Made by a program: the position numbers and the translations under genes. This document shows, piece by piece, positions 8,610-16,984 of a DNA stretch of 64,000 bases (within the stretch, counting starts at the first letter, position 1; each line of letters begins with the position of its first letter). The notes under the pieces were generated by a model, which saw nothing but the letters and a program-made list of their open reading frames with translations, did no database searches and was not told the DNA's origin. Source of the DNA: Phytoactinopolyspora halophila (GTDB lineage Bacteria; Actinomycetota; Actinomycetes; Jiangellales; Jiangellaceae); contig NZ_QMIG01000011.1 in NCBI RefSeq assembly GCF_003287285.1, positions 62,001-126,000 of the forward strand. Reading direction: 5' to 3'.

Positions 8610-10253
8610 GTGACGGATGTTCGTAAGGACTGGTGGCGCGCCGCCACCATCTATCAGGTCTATATCCGCTCGTTCGCCGACGGCAACGGTGACGGCGAGG
8701 GCGATATCGCCGGCCTGCGCCAGGCCCTGCCCTACTTGAGCGATCTCGGTGTCGATGCCATCTGGATCAATCCGTGGTACCCGTCACCGCTCAACGACGG
8801 CGGCTACGACGTCGCCGACTACCGCAACATCGATCCGCGGTTCGGCGATCTCACCCAGGCCAAGGCGCTGCTCGACGAGGCGCACGGTATGGGCCTGAAG
8901 ATCATCCTCGATATCGTGCCCAATCACAGCTCCTCCGAGCACGAGTGGTTTCAGGCAGCGTTGGCCGCGCAGCCGGGATCGCCCGAACGTGAGCGGTACA
9001 TCTTCCGCGACGGCCTCGGGCCCGACGGCTCCCAGCCGCCCAACAACTGGCTCAGCGTGTTCGGCGGATCGGCCTGGGAACGCATCACCGAACCCGACGG
9101 TTCGCCCGGCCAGTGGTACTTTCACATCTTCGACGTCACCCAGCCCGACTTCGATTGGGACAACCCCGAGGTGCGGGCGGAGTTCCTCGACGTGCTGCGG
9201 TTCTGGTTCGACCTCGGCGTGGACGGCTTCCGCATCGACGTCGCGCACGGGATGGTCAAGGACATGACCGCGCCCGACCTCCCGTACGACGAGTCCGGAC
9301 TGCTCGACTCGCCGACGATCGCCGATCATCCGTTCTTCGACCGTGAGGGTGTCCACGATATCTACCGCGGCTGGCGCGAGCTGGCCGACTCCTACGACCC
9401 GCCACGGCTGTTCGTCGCCGAAGCCTGGGTCGAGCCGCCGGAACGGCTCGCCCGCTACGTCCGCGACGACGAGCTGCACAGCGCGTTCAACTTCGACTAC
9501 CTCAAAGCCCCGTGGACTGCGCAGGGGCAGCGCCAGGCGATCGAGCGGTCCACGTCCGTCCTGCGCAATGTGGGTGCTCCCGCCACCTGGGTCCTGGAGA
9601 ACCACGACGTCGAGCGCATCGTCAGCCGCTACGGCCGCACGGAGACCGATGCCGCTGCGGGACATCTGCGCAAGACGGACGAGAGGGTCGACGAGGAGCT
9701 GGGGCGGCGTCGGGCTCGCGCGGCCGCCCTGCTCATGCTCTCCCTCCCCGGCGGCGCCTACATCTATCAGGGACAAGAGCTGGGCCTTCCCGAGGTGACC
9801 GTTCCCGACGAAGCGATCCAGGATCCGGTGTGGGAGCGGTCCGGGTACACCAAGCGGGGCCGCGACGGCTGCCGCGTACCGCTGCCCTGGAGGGTCGACG
9901 GCCCGTCATACGGTTTCGGTCCCGACGGCTCGTGGCTGCCGCAGCCGGAGGGCTGGGGCCAGATGTCCGTGCAGGCCCAGTCCGGCGACCCGCAATCGAT
10001 GCTGGAGCTCTACCGCGCGGCGCTCCGGATCCGGCGCGAGCATCCAGCACTTGCCACGGAGACCATGACCTGGCTCGACGGCCTCGGCGATGACGTACTC
10101 GCGTTCGTACGCGAGCCGCGCTTCGAGTGCGTGGTGAACTTCGGCGCCGAGCCAGTGGCGCTGCCGGAGCACCAGGACGTGCTGCTCGCCAGCGCGCCGT
10201 TGACCTCCGACGGCAGGCTGCCCGGCGACACCACTGTCTGGCTCGCCACCTGA
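8610..10253 (+). CDS. Alpha-glucosidase, glycoside hydrolase family 13
   Basis: Hydrolyses terminal alpha-glucosidic bonds of oligosaccharides (oligo-1,6-glucosidase, maltase or sucrase type). The 547 residues start at a GTG at 8610. The four GH13 blocks are visible: DIVPNHSS, GFRIDVAHG with nucleophile D210, FVAEAWVE with acid/base E271, and LENHDVER with D333. The N-terminal WWRAATIYQVYIRSFADGNGDGEGDI stretch is typical of the oligo-glucosidase subgroup and includes a DGNGDG calcium-loop-like segment. No secretion signal is seen. No sugar transporter or regulator is adjacent; the gene stands alone between the DinB gene and the first tctC. Confidence 0.93.
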   Translation: MTDVRKDWWRAATIYQVYIRSFADGNGDGEGDIAGLRQALPYLSDLGVDAIWINPWYPSPLNDGGYDVADYRNIDPRFGDLTQAKALLDEAHGMGLKIILDIVPNHSSSEHEWFQAALAAQPGSPERERYIFRDGLGPDGSQPPNNWLSVFGGSAWERITEPDGSPGQWYFHIFDVTQPDFDWDNPEVRAEFLDVLRFWFDLGVDGFRIDVAHGMVKDMTAPDLPYDESGLLDSPTIADHPFFDREGVHDIYRGWRELADSYDPPRLFVAEAWVEPPERLARYVRDDELHSAFNFDYLKAPWTAQGQRQAIERSTSVLRNVGAPATWVLENHDVERIVSRYGRTETDAAAGHLRKTDERVDEELGRRRARAAALLMLSLPGGAYIYQGQELGLPEVTVPDEAIQDPVWERSGYTKRGRDGCRVPLPWRVDGPSYGFGPDGSWLPQPEGWGQMSVQAQSGDPQSMLELYRAALRIRREHPALATETMTWLDGLGDDVLAFVREPRFECVVNFGAEPVALPEHQDVLLASAPLTSDGRLPGDTTVWLAT

Positions 10254-10575
10254 TCGTTCGACCTGACTGACACTGGTCACCTGTAGCTGCGTACGGGCGT
10301 CCACCATCGGATCCCAGAACCCGCTCCGGTCGAGATCCACTGCGACGTGCGCGGTGTCTGATCGCCCGGAATAGCGATCGCGATTCACGACCGTCGCCCC
10401 AACCGCGGACGTAAGTCTGTACATGATGCAGGACGCCTCATACACTGCACTCTATATACTGTATGAAATGTCAGGGAGCTGCCGACGACATGACGGAGAA
10501 CCCCACAGCGCCACAACGTGCTTGGGAGCCGGGTCGACACATCGGCCACGGCGACCCACGGAGGAGGTCCAGGAC
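10254..10575 (+). promoter_or_regulatory. Intergenic region with AT-rich promoter/operator of the first tctC
   Basis: The first 160 bases show no gene. From 10421 the composition becomes AT-rich. TACATGATGCA (about 10422-10432) and ATACACTGCA (about 10440-10449) precede a TATACT-like -10 overlapping the palindrome ATACTGTAT at 10456-10464. The tctC start lies about 110 bases further on, after a GAGGAGGTCC ribosome site. The half-sites resemble those upstream of many other units in the island. Confidence 0.6.
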
Positions 10576-11550
10576 ATGGGAGTCCGCACACTGAGCACGA
10601 CCCTCGTCGCGTTTCCGGCGTTGCTTCTCGCCGGATGCAACTCGGGGAACGAGGCACAATCCGCCGACGGCGACGGCGAGACCGGAATCGACTGCCCGGC
10701 CGTCGAAGTCATCGTGCCGTACTCGCCTGGTGGCGGTTCGGATCAGCAGGTTCGTCGACTACAACAAGCGCTCGAGGACGCGCTGGATACGCAATTCAAC
10801 ATCAACTATCAGACCGGCGGCGACGGCTCCGTGGGCTGGAACGCCCTGGCCGGGGCCGAGCCGGACGGCTGCACGATCGCCAACGTCGTGGCACCCAACA
10901 TCATCAACCTTTCGCTCACCGCGGGTGACGACGTCGGTTTCGCCGCGGAAGACTTCGAGTACATCGGCTGGACGGAGTACTCACCCAACATCATCGCCGT
11001 CGGGCACGACAGCAGGTTCGAGACGATCGAGGACTTCGTCAGCGAGGCCGAGGCCAACCCCGGCAATGTGACCATCTCCGGTGTCGGCTCCAACGGCGAG
11101 CTCCTGGTCAGCGAGATCAACCAGGCGATCGGCATCGACCTCTCGTTCGTCCCGGTCAGCGGCGGCGTGGGCGACATCATCCCGCAAGTCGCCGGTGGTC
11201 ATATCGATGCGGCCTACTCGGGCTTCTCCCTGCTGGACGGCGATCAGCTCACACCCCTGGCGCTGTCCGCGCCCAGCGACGAGTTCCCGGACGTGCCGAC
11301 CTTCGAAGAGGCCGGCTACCCCGGCGTGAACCTGGTGACATCCTGGGGATTCATCCTGCCGCCGGATACCCCCAGCGAGATCGTCGAGGCCTGGAATGCC
11401 GGACTCCAGGAGGCGATGGCCACCGACGACGTCCAGGCAGCGTACGAGGAGACCGGATTCACCGTCCTGGAGCAGGACGTCGACGAGGCACGCGAGTACT
11501 TCCAGGAGCAATACGACGCGACCGAGGCAGCACTCGAAGCCATGCAGTGA
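10576..11550 (+). CDS. tctC: Tripartite tricarboxylate transporter substrate-binding lipoprotein (orphan)
   Basis: Extracytoplasmic receptor of a TTT (TctABC) carboxylate importer. The 324 residues begin with a lipoprotein signal, lipobox LLAG-C21. The Bug/TctC fold follows with VIVPYSPGGGSDQQVRRLQQALEDAL (conserved glycine-rich carboxylate loop), GWNALAGAEPDGCTI and the late NLVTSWGFILPPDTP. The start was placed at ATG 10576 because the ribosome site and signal peptide begin there. No tctA or tctB is adjacent; a tctAB pair without tctC lies at 40.7 kb. The following gene is an FCD-type regulator, so ligand uptake and regulation are probably linked. Confidence 0.92.
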   Translation: MGVRTLSTTLVAFPALLLAGCNSGNEAQSADGDGETGIDCPAVEVIVPYSPGGGSDQQVRRLQQALEDALDTQFNINYQTGGDGSVGWNALAGAEPDGCTIANVVAPNIINLSLTAGDDVGFAAEDFEYIGWTEYSPNIIAVGHDSRFETIEDFVSEAEANPGNVTISGVGSNGELLVSEINQAIGIDLSFVPVSGGVGDIIPQVAGGHIDAAYSGFSLLDGDQLTPLALSAPSDEFPDVPTFEEAGYPGVNLVTSWGFILPPDTPSEIVEAWNAGLQEAMATDDVQAAYEETGFTVLEQDVDEAREYFQEQYDATEAALEAMQ

Positions 11551-11681
11551 CGGTGACGGACGGGCCGCGCGTCTCGCACCGCCGGCCTCGCGGCCCGTCC
11601 ACACTGCCACCATCGCTCGACGCCCGAGCCGTTCGCGAACACGCTGGCCCTTCGCTCGCGCGGTCGCCAGTATGCGGAGTC

Positions 11682-11702
11682 CATCATGTACACTGCATGA
11701 TG
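11682..11702. promoter_or_regulatory. Inverted repeat at the 5' end of the first FCD regulator gene
   Basis: Perfect 7-bp arms CATCATG / CATGATG around a 7-base centre, about 85-100 bases upstream of the assigned start of the regulator. It contains the TGCAT half-site also seen at other promoters of the island. Autoregulation is a reasonable inference. Confidence 0.55.
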
Positions 11703-11785
11703 GACTCGTCAGTGATCGAGTGGTGGGTAGTGAAGACGTGGTCGAGACGGTGGAATTGGCACGACGCCAAAGTCGCGGGGATGAT

Positions 11786-12499
11786 GTGGAAAACAAGAGC
11801 GCCGCAGCGGAAAGCCTGAGCCTGGGTTCGTTTGTCGGCAATCCCCGAAGGACAGCTCACGAATTCGTTCGGGAAACGCTGCGTGAAGGAATTCTCCGGG
11901 GAGATCTCGAAGGCGGAACTCGGCTGGTTCAGGCCGACATCGCACACGAGCTGGGCGTGAGCACCACGCCGGTGCGCGAGGCCCTCCGTGACCTCGCGAC
12001 CGAAGGTTTGGTGCGCCTCGACGCACATCGCGGCGCGATCGTGAACAAGCTGACGTTCGACGACCTACGCGAGATCGTGGAGCTGTGCCGGCTCGTCGAG
12101 CCCGAGGCCATGCGCCAGGTCGTAGAGATCGCCGATGACGATCTGGTGCAGCGGGCACGATCGCTGGCCGAACAGATGCAGCAGGAGACGGATTCGGCCC
12201 GCTGGGCAGAACTCAATCGCGCGTTCCACGCTCAACTCGTCGAGGCGATCCCCTCGCAGCGGTTGCGCAACCTGCTGCGCGGGCTACGCGACAGCGCCGC
12301 GCCGTACGTCGCGCTGGCACTTCGCCACCGCGGGGACGATCAGTTCGAACTCGCCAACGAGCAACATGGCCAGATACTCGAAGCCCTGGCCAGCGGAGAA
12401 GCGGACCGCTGTGCGGATCTGACGCGCACGCACGTGGATCTCACACTGCGCGCCATCGACGAATCGCGCCACCGGTTCACAGCGGACAGTTCGCATTAG
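11786..12499 (+). CDS. GntR-family regulator with FCD domain (first copy)
   Basis: Ligand-responsive repressor of organic-acid catabolism. A winged helix occupies about residues 20-85 (RRTAHEFVRETLREGILRGD, then LGVSTTPVREALRDLATEGLV). The all-helical FCD sensor follows, with metal-binding histidines in NRAFHAQL, EQHGQIL and RTHVDL. It is about 237 residues from GTG 11786. In-frame GTGs at 11720 and 11738 and an ATG at 11672 are alternative starts, and the ribosome site is poor for all. It shares most of its wing and much of its FCD domain with the next regulator, so the two are clearly paralogues. It lies directly after the orphan tctC. Confidence 0.9.
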   Translation: MENKSAAAESLSLGSFVGNPRRTAHEFVRETLREGILRGDLEGGTRLVQADIAHELGVSTTPVREALRDLATEGLVRLDAHRGAIVNKLTFDDLREIVELCRLVEPEAMRQVVEIADDDLVQRARSLAEQMQQETDSARWAELNRAFHAQLVEAIPSQRLRNLLRGLRDSAAPYVALALRHRGDDQFELANEQHGQILEALASGEADRCADLTRTHVDLTLRAIDESRHRFTADSSH

Positions 12500-12799
12500 A
12501 GATCGCGCGCATCCCTGCTGCGCCGCTCATGGCGTTCGGCAGCGCATCGTAACCGGTCAGCGTGCCTGACCAGCTCCCGATCCATTCGATGTACCAGCGG
12601 CTTTAGCCTCCCCGGCCAGGGATCGACGCCATCGCGCCCTGCGAGAGGTCACATCCGCAACCGCGCCGTTCCCCGTGCTGCCACGCACCGCTCCGACTGC
12701 CACGCATCGCGAGCAGACATCTTTCTATACTATGTATAATCGAATCAATCGTATGAAGAGTGAGACTCCGACAGATCCCGGAAAGACGGTGGAGCACCG
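12500..12799 (+). promoter_or_regulatory. Gene-free stretch with promoter/operator of the second FCD regulator
   Basis: Nothing recognisable in 12500-12715. At 12726-12738 is the 13-bp imperfect palindrome TATACTATGTATA, whose right half forms the -10-like TATAAT (12735-12740). The same 16-base arrangement, with one change, recurs at 14645-14660. No good -35 box is visible. The gene starts about 60 bases downstream. Confidence 0.7.
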
Positions 12800-13525
12800 G
12801 TGTACGACGCTTCCCTCACCGAGCGGCGCACGGCGCACGAATTCGTACGTGACACGCTGCGCCGCGCCGTCCTGCGCGGAACGCTCGCCGGTGGCACCCG
12901 GCTCGTCCAGTCGGAGATCGCCAGCGAGCTCGGCGTGAGCACCACTCCCGTGCGGGAAGCGTTGCGAGATCTCGCAACCGAGGGGCTGGTGGACCTCGAC
13001 GCCCATCGGGGCGCCACCGTGCACCAGCTCGAACTCGGCGAGGTTCGCGAGATCTACTCCTTGCGTCAGCTACTCGAACCCGAAGCCATGCGCAAGGCAG
13101 CCGGAACGCTGGACGAGAAGGTCTGGGAACGCGCCGACGACGTCCGTCGCCACATGGACGGGGAGACGGACAACGGGTTGTGGGCAGATCTGAATCGCGA
13201 GTTCCACGGGATACTCGTGGCCGGCCTTGCCATGCCGCGCCTGTGCTCCATCCTGCACAACCTGCAAGATGGCGCCGCTCCGTACGTCGGCCTGGTCCTG
13301 CAGAACACGGTCGAACTCCGCAGCCAGGCGAATCGCGAGCACGCGGCCCTGATGGACGCGCTGCGATCCCGAGACGGGGAGCGTGCCGCGGCGATCACCG
13401 TGGATCATCTCGCGCATACGGTCGAGGCGCTGCAATTCGCACATGATCAGCTGACAGCGACGGCTCCGGAGGGTCGTCGCGGTGGCGGACAGGAGGGCGA
13501 GCCAACGGAAGGCAGGGACGCGTGA
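12800..13525 (+). CDS. GntR-family regulator with FCD domain (second copy)
   Basis: 241 residues from GTG 12800, with GGTGGAGC just upstream. It contains the FCD-type winged helix (RRTAHEFVRDTLRRAVLRGT; LGVSTTPVREALRDLATEGLV) and a sensor domain with histidines at NREFHGIL, NREHAAL and VDHLAHTV. It is very similar to the regulator at 11786-12499 in the DNA-binding part, so both may recognise the same operator class. Its stop overlaps the GTG start of the Ldh2-type dehydrogenase by 4 bases, so the two are translationally coupled. The palindrome at 12726-12738 in its promoter suggests autoregulation. Confidence 0.93.
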   Translation: MYDASLTERRTAHEFVRDTLRRAVLRGTLAGGTRLVQSEIASELGVSTTPVREALRDLATEGLVDLDAHRGATVHQLELGEVREIYSLRQLLEPEAMRKAAGTLDEKVWERADDVRRHMDGETDNGLWADLNREFHGILVAGLAMPRLCSILHNLQDGAAPYVGLVLQNTVELRSQANREHAALMDALRSRDGERAAAITVDHLAHTVEALQFAHDQLTATAPEGRRGGGQEGEPTEGRDA

Positions 13526-14631
13526 CCGGCACGGCATCCCAACCATCGCATCCCGCCCCTGGAGAGCGTGGCAGGATCACCTCCCGCTATCCGGTGGACG
13601 AGCTCCGGTCGTTCATCGAGACCGTGCTGGGCCGCTATGACGTACCCCCGGCCGACGCACGGATCACTGCCCACCGCATGCTCGAAGCCGACATTCGCGG
13701 GATGGCTGGCCACGGCATCTTCCGGCTGCCGGCGTATGCCGACCGGCTCGCCGCAGGCGGATACACCATCGACGCGGATCTTCGCGTCACCCACGAGACG
13801 CACAGCAGCGCGCTCGTCGACGGCGGAAACGGGCTGGGGCACGTGATCGTGACCCGCGCTGCCCAGATCGCCGTGGCCAAAGCCAACCAGACCGGCCTGG
13901 CCTGGGTCGGCGTCCGGAGATCGAACCATGCGGGGGCCGCCGGCGTGTACGCCGCCATGGCGCTCGACCATGACCTCATCGGCCTGTACCTCGCGGTCGG
14001 CAGCGCCAACCACCTACCTCCCTGGGGCGGCGTCGAGCCGTTGCTAAGCACCAATCCACTGGCGGTGGCCATCCCCGCCGGCGCCGAGCCCCCCGTCGTC
14101 GTGGACATGGCCACCACAGTCGTCTCCTACGGACGGATCAAGGTGGCGGCGGAACGGGGCGAACGCATCCCGGAAGGGTGGCTGGTGGACGCGCAGGGCG
14201 AGCCGATCACCGATCCCACGCGCAGCGCCGAGGGTTTCCTCGTTCCTATCGGTGAGCACAAGGGGTCTGGCCTGAGCATGATCATTGGGATGCTGGCCGG
14301 CGTGCTCAACGGTGCCGCCTTCGGCCGCGACGTCGTGGACTTCACCCGGGATCAGCACACGCCGGCGAACACCGGGCAGACGATCGTGATGATCCGTCCC
14401 GACCTGTTCCGCCCGCTCGACGATTTCCAGGCCGAGATGGACCACCACGTCCGGCAGATCCGCGAATCGGCGCCACTGCCAGGGCACTCGCACGTACGCG
14501 TGCCTGGCGATCAGATTCCGGCACGCCGCGCGCGGGCTCACGAGCGTGGCATCGAGCTCGCCGGCCAGACCGCCGAGCGGCTCGCCCGGCTGGCGGACGA
14601 GCTCGATCTCGCCCGGCACCCGTTCCGGTGA
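13522..14631 (+). CDS. Ldh2/ComC-type NAD(P)-dependent 2-hydroxyacid dehydrogenase
   Basis: Oxidises or reduces a 2-hydroxyacid/2-oxoacid pair (malate, lactate, sulfolactate, ureidoglycolate or similar). The 369 residues follow the malate/L-lactate dehydrogenase family: HRMLEADIRGMAGHGIFRL at about 51-69, GLAWVGVRRSNHAGAAGVYA with the catalytic histidine of the SNH motif, LSTNPLAVAIPAG, VVDMATTVVSYG and the late GEHKGSGLSMIIGML. GTG 13522 lies inside the stop of the FCD gene (GTGA overlap). A second member of the family is at 48070-49134, near the second TTT system. The substrate is unknown. Confidence 0.9.
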   Translation: MTGTASQPSHPAPGERGRITSRYPVDELRSFIETVLGRYDVPPADARITAHRMLEADIRGMAGHGIFRLPAYADRLAAGGYTIDADLRVTHETHSSALVDGGNGLGHVIVTRAAQIAVAKANQTGLAWVGVRRSNHAGAAGVYAAMALDHDLIGLYLAVGSANHLPPWGGVEPLLSTNPLAVAIPAGAEPPVVVDMATTVVSYGRIKVAAERGERIPEGWLVDAQGEPITDPTRSAEGFLVPIGEHKGSGLSMIIGMLAGVLNGAAFGRDVVDFTRDQHTPANTGQTIVMIRPDLFRPLDDFQAEMDHHVRQIRESAPLPGHSHVRVPGDQIPARRARAHERGIELAGQTAERLARLADELDLARHPFR

Positions 14632-14645
14632 CGCAGACGCCACTC

Positions 14646-14660
14646 TATATTATGTATAAT
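14646..14660 (+). promoter_or_regulatory. AT-rich palindromic promoter/operator
   Basis: TATATTATGTATA (14646-14658) extending to TATAAT (14655-14660). It is identical at 15 of 16 positions, including the preceding TC, to the element before the second FCD gene at 12726-12740. It separates the Ldh2-type gene from the next gene, so a new transcript probably starts here. Confidence 0.7.
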
Positions 14661-14701
14661 GCTTGATGTTCAGCTGCCAGGCGCCGTCCGAAGGAGTGGG
14701 C

Positions 14702-15664
14702 ATGAGCACATACCGCGTGGTCGTGACCGATCAGGTCTTTCCCACGGTCGACCTCGAACGCGAGTTGTTGCACGAGATCGACGCCGAGCTGGTCGTCGCG
14801 CATGGCGACCGCGAGAAGGTCCTCGAGCTGGCCCGGGACGCGGATGCCCTGCTGAACACCTATCTGCCCGTGGACGCCGGCTTCATCGCGCAGCTGCGCT
14901 CTTGCAAGATCATCGCGCGTTACGGCATCGGGGTGGACAACATCGACCGGGATGCCGCCCGCGCCGCCGGCATCCCGGTCACGAACGTCCCGGACTACTC
15001 GGTGGAGGAAGTGGCCGCCCACACCCTCGCGTTGCTGCTGATGCTGCTGCGCCGGATTCCGGAAGGGCTGGAGACCGTGCGCACCGGGGCATGGACCATC
15101 GACCATGTCCGGCCGCTCGCCCGGCTGTCCGAGCTGCACGTGGGCCTGGTCGGGTTCGGCCGGATCGCGCAGCGCCTGGCCCGCTCGCTGGAAGCCCTGG
15201 ACATCACCTGCGTCGTCTTCGACCCTTACGTGTCCACGGAAGCGCGGGCTTGCGCTCCGGCACACATCCGGTTCGTCGACGAGCTGGACGCTCTCCTCGA
15301 ATCGGTCGACGCGATGTCGCTGCACTGCCCGCTCACCCCGCAAACACGTGGGCTGATCGGAGCCGACCAGCTCAGCAAGCTTCCGTCGCACGCCGTCCTG
15401 GTGAACACCTCGCGGGGCCCGTTGGTGGACACCGACGCGTTGATCGGTGCCCTCCTGGCCGGATCCCTCCGCGGCGCCGCACTGGATGTCGTCGACCCGG
15501 AGCCGCCCGCAGACCCGGCAGGTCTCGCGGCGACGCCCGGCCTGCACGTCACCCCGCACACCGCGTTCTACTCCGAGTCGGCACTGCGTGAAGCGCAGCG
15601 CAAGGCGACATCGCAGGTCATCCAGGGACTGACCGGACAGCCCCTGGACTATCAGGTGAACTGA
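14702..15664 (+). CDS. D-isomer-specific 2-hydroxyacid dehydrogenase (CtBP-like)
   Basis: NAD-dependent reductase/dehydrogenase of D-2-hydroxyacids. It has 320 residues from ATG 14702, preceded by GAAGGAG. The nucleotide-binding glycine motif is LVGFGRIAQRLARSL at about 147-161. Catalytic residues are visible: arginine in LVNTSRGPLVDT, glutamate in DVVDPEPPAD and histidine in TPHTAFYSE, the last with the C-terminal-binding-protein variation. The N-terminal TDQVFPTVDLEREL is common in actinobacterial CtBP-like proteins. It heads a plus-strand run with a hydrolase, a Gfo/Idh protein and a CinA-like protein. The substrate is unknown. Confidence 0.92.
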   Translation: MSTYRVVVTDQVFPTVDLERELLHEIDAELVVAHGDREKVLELARDADALLNTYLPVDAGFIAQLRSCKIIARYGIGVDNIDRDAARAAGIPVTNVPDYSVEEVAAHTLALLLMLLRRIPEGLETVRTGAWTIDHVRPLARLSELHVGLVGFGRIAQRLARSLEALDITCVVFDPYVSTEARACAPAHIRFVDELDALLESVDAMSLHCPLTPQTRGLIGADQLSKLPSHAVLVNTSRGPLVDTDALIGALLAGSLRGAALDVVDPEPPADPAGLAATPGLHVTPHTAFYSESALREAQRKATSQVIQGLTGQPLDYQVN

Positions 15665-15727
15665 CGACACGCTCGTACAGCGACGGCAGCGCATCGCGCG
15701 CCGCCCCAGGACGAAGAGGTGCAGCAC

Positions 15728-16957
15728 ATGTCCGACGAACCCGCCCGACGGATCCGGCTCCGCCGCGACGGCCAGCAGTGGGAATTCGACCGCGCGATCC
15801 GCGACACCGGCCGCGTCTACCACTTCCAGCCACCCGGGCGCGGCGGCTTGCCACCGTCGGTGCGCATGCATGACATGATCAGCAAACACGTTGGCCGGGG
15901 CGCGCAACGAGCGGAACGTCTCGGTGCCGCGGAGGCCGCGGCCGGCCACCACCTCACCGCGCTCGAGCACTATTTCGACGCCGCCGTGAAGTACGCCCAG
16001 GCGCAGCATCCGATCCTCGTCACCAATGCCGAGAAACGGTACCTGCACGGCTCGGCCATCCGCTGCTACGACGAGGTCCGCCGGCTGGCCCCCGCTCCCA
16101 TCGAGCACGTTCACGTTCCCTGGAGGGGCAGCACCGTCTCCGGGTACCTGCATCTGGCTCCAGTCGACGGGCCGGCGCCCTTGGTCTTCTTCATCCCCGG
16201 CTGTGACATGACCAAGGAGCTGGTACCCCACCCGCTGTACAACTGGGCCGCGCAGCGCGGCATGCACCTGTTCGTCTTCGACGGCCCCGGCCAGGGCGAG
16301 TGCAACCTCCGGGACATCCCCCTCACCATCGACGGGTACGAGGATGCCGCCAGCACGGCCTTGAGCCACCTGCTCGACCGCCCGGACATCGACGCCACGC
16401 GCGTCGGCCTCTACGCGATGAGCTTCGGCTCCTGGTGGGGTGCCCGGTTCGCCGCCACCGACCAGCGGATCGGCGCGGCGTCCTTCCCCTGGGCCAGCAT
16501 CTGCGACAAGTACTACCTGTTCGAAGAGGAATCGCCGCGGTACAAGCAGCTGTTCTCGTACCTGACGCGGGCCGCGGACGAGGACGAGCTGGACGAGTTC
16601 ATCGCCCGGATGGGGCTCGAAGAGATCCTTCCCCGGATCAGCTGCCCCACGCTGCTCACCCTGGGCGAATACGATCCGCGGAGCCCGCTGGACGAGGCGC
16701 TCGCGCTGTTCGACCGGATCCAGGCGCCCGCCCAGATGTGGGTGTTCGCCGATCAACATCACATGACCAACGTGCGCACGCCGGCGAACGCCACGCCGAT
16801 GTGGAACCTGGACATCCACCCCACCGGCATGGACTGGCTCGGCGACCGGCTCTCCGGCAAGCCGCTGGACCGCCCCGGCGAGGTGCTCTACCTCGAACCC
16901 AACGGCCCGAGCCCGCACGATCCGGACGCGCCCGCCAAGCGGCACTGGTACGAGTGA
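15728..16957 (+). CDS. Alpha/beta-hydrolase, FrsA/2,6-dihydroxypseudooxynicotine-hydrolase-like
   Basis: 409 residues from ATG 15728 (ribosome site GAAGAGG; a GTG 9 bases upstream is less likely). A helical N-terminal domain of about 120 residues (GHHLTALEHYFDAAVKYAQAQHP) precedes the hydrolase domain. The nucleophile serine is in YAMSFGSWWGA, the acid in TLGEYDPRSP and the histidine in FADQHHMTN. This N-terminal helical cap is typical of enzymes that cleave C-C bonds of dioxo compounds or act as esterases (the family of pseudooxynicotine hydrolase). The nearby oxidoreductases fit ring-fission or side-chain degradation. Specificity is inferred only. Confidence 0.82.
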   Translation: MSDEPARRIRLRRDGQQWEFDRAIRDTGRVYHFQPPGRGGLPPSVRMHDMISKHVGRGAQRAERLGAAEAAAGHHLTALEHYFDAAVKYAQAQHPILVTNAEKRYLHGSAIRCYDEVRRLAPAPIEHVHVPWRGSTVSGYLHLAPVDGPAPLVFFIPGCDMTKELVPHPLYNWAAQRGMHLFVFDGPGQGECNLRDIPLTIDGYEDAASTALSHLLDRPDIDATRVGLYAMSFGSWWGARFAATDQRIGAASFPWASICDKYYLFEEESPRYKQLFSYLTRAADEDELDEFIARMGLEEILPRISCPTLLTLGEYDPRSPLDEALALFDRIQAPAQMWVFADQHHMTNVRTPANATPMWNLDIHPTGMDWLGDRLSGKPLDRPGEVLYLEPNGPSPHDPDAPAKRHWYE

Positions 16958-16984
16958 CACCGGTTCGAGGAACGGGAGGCGAGC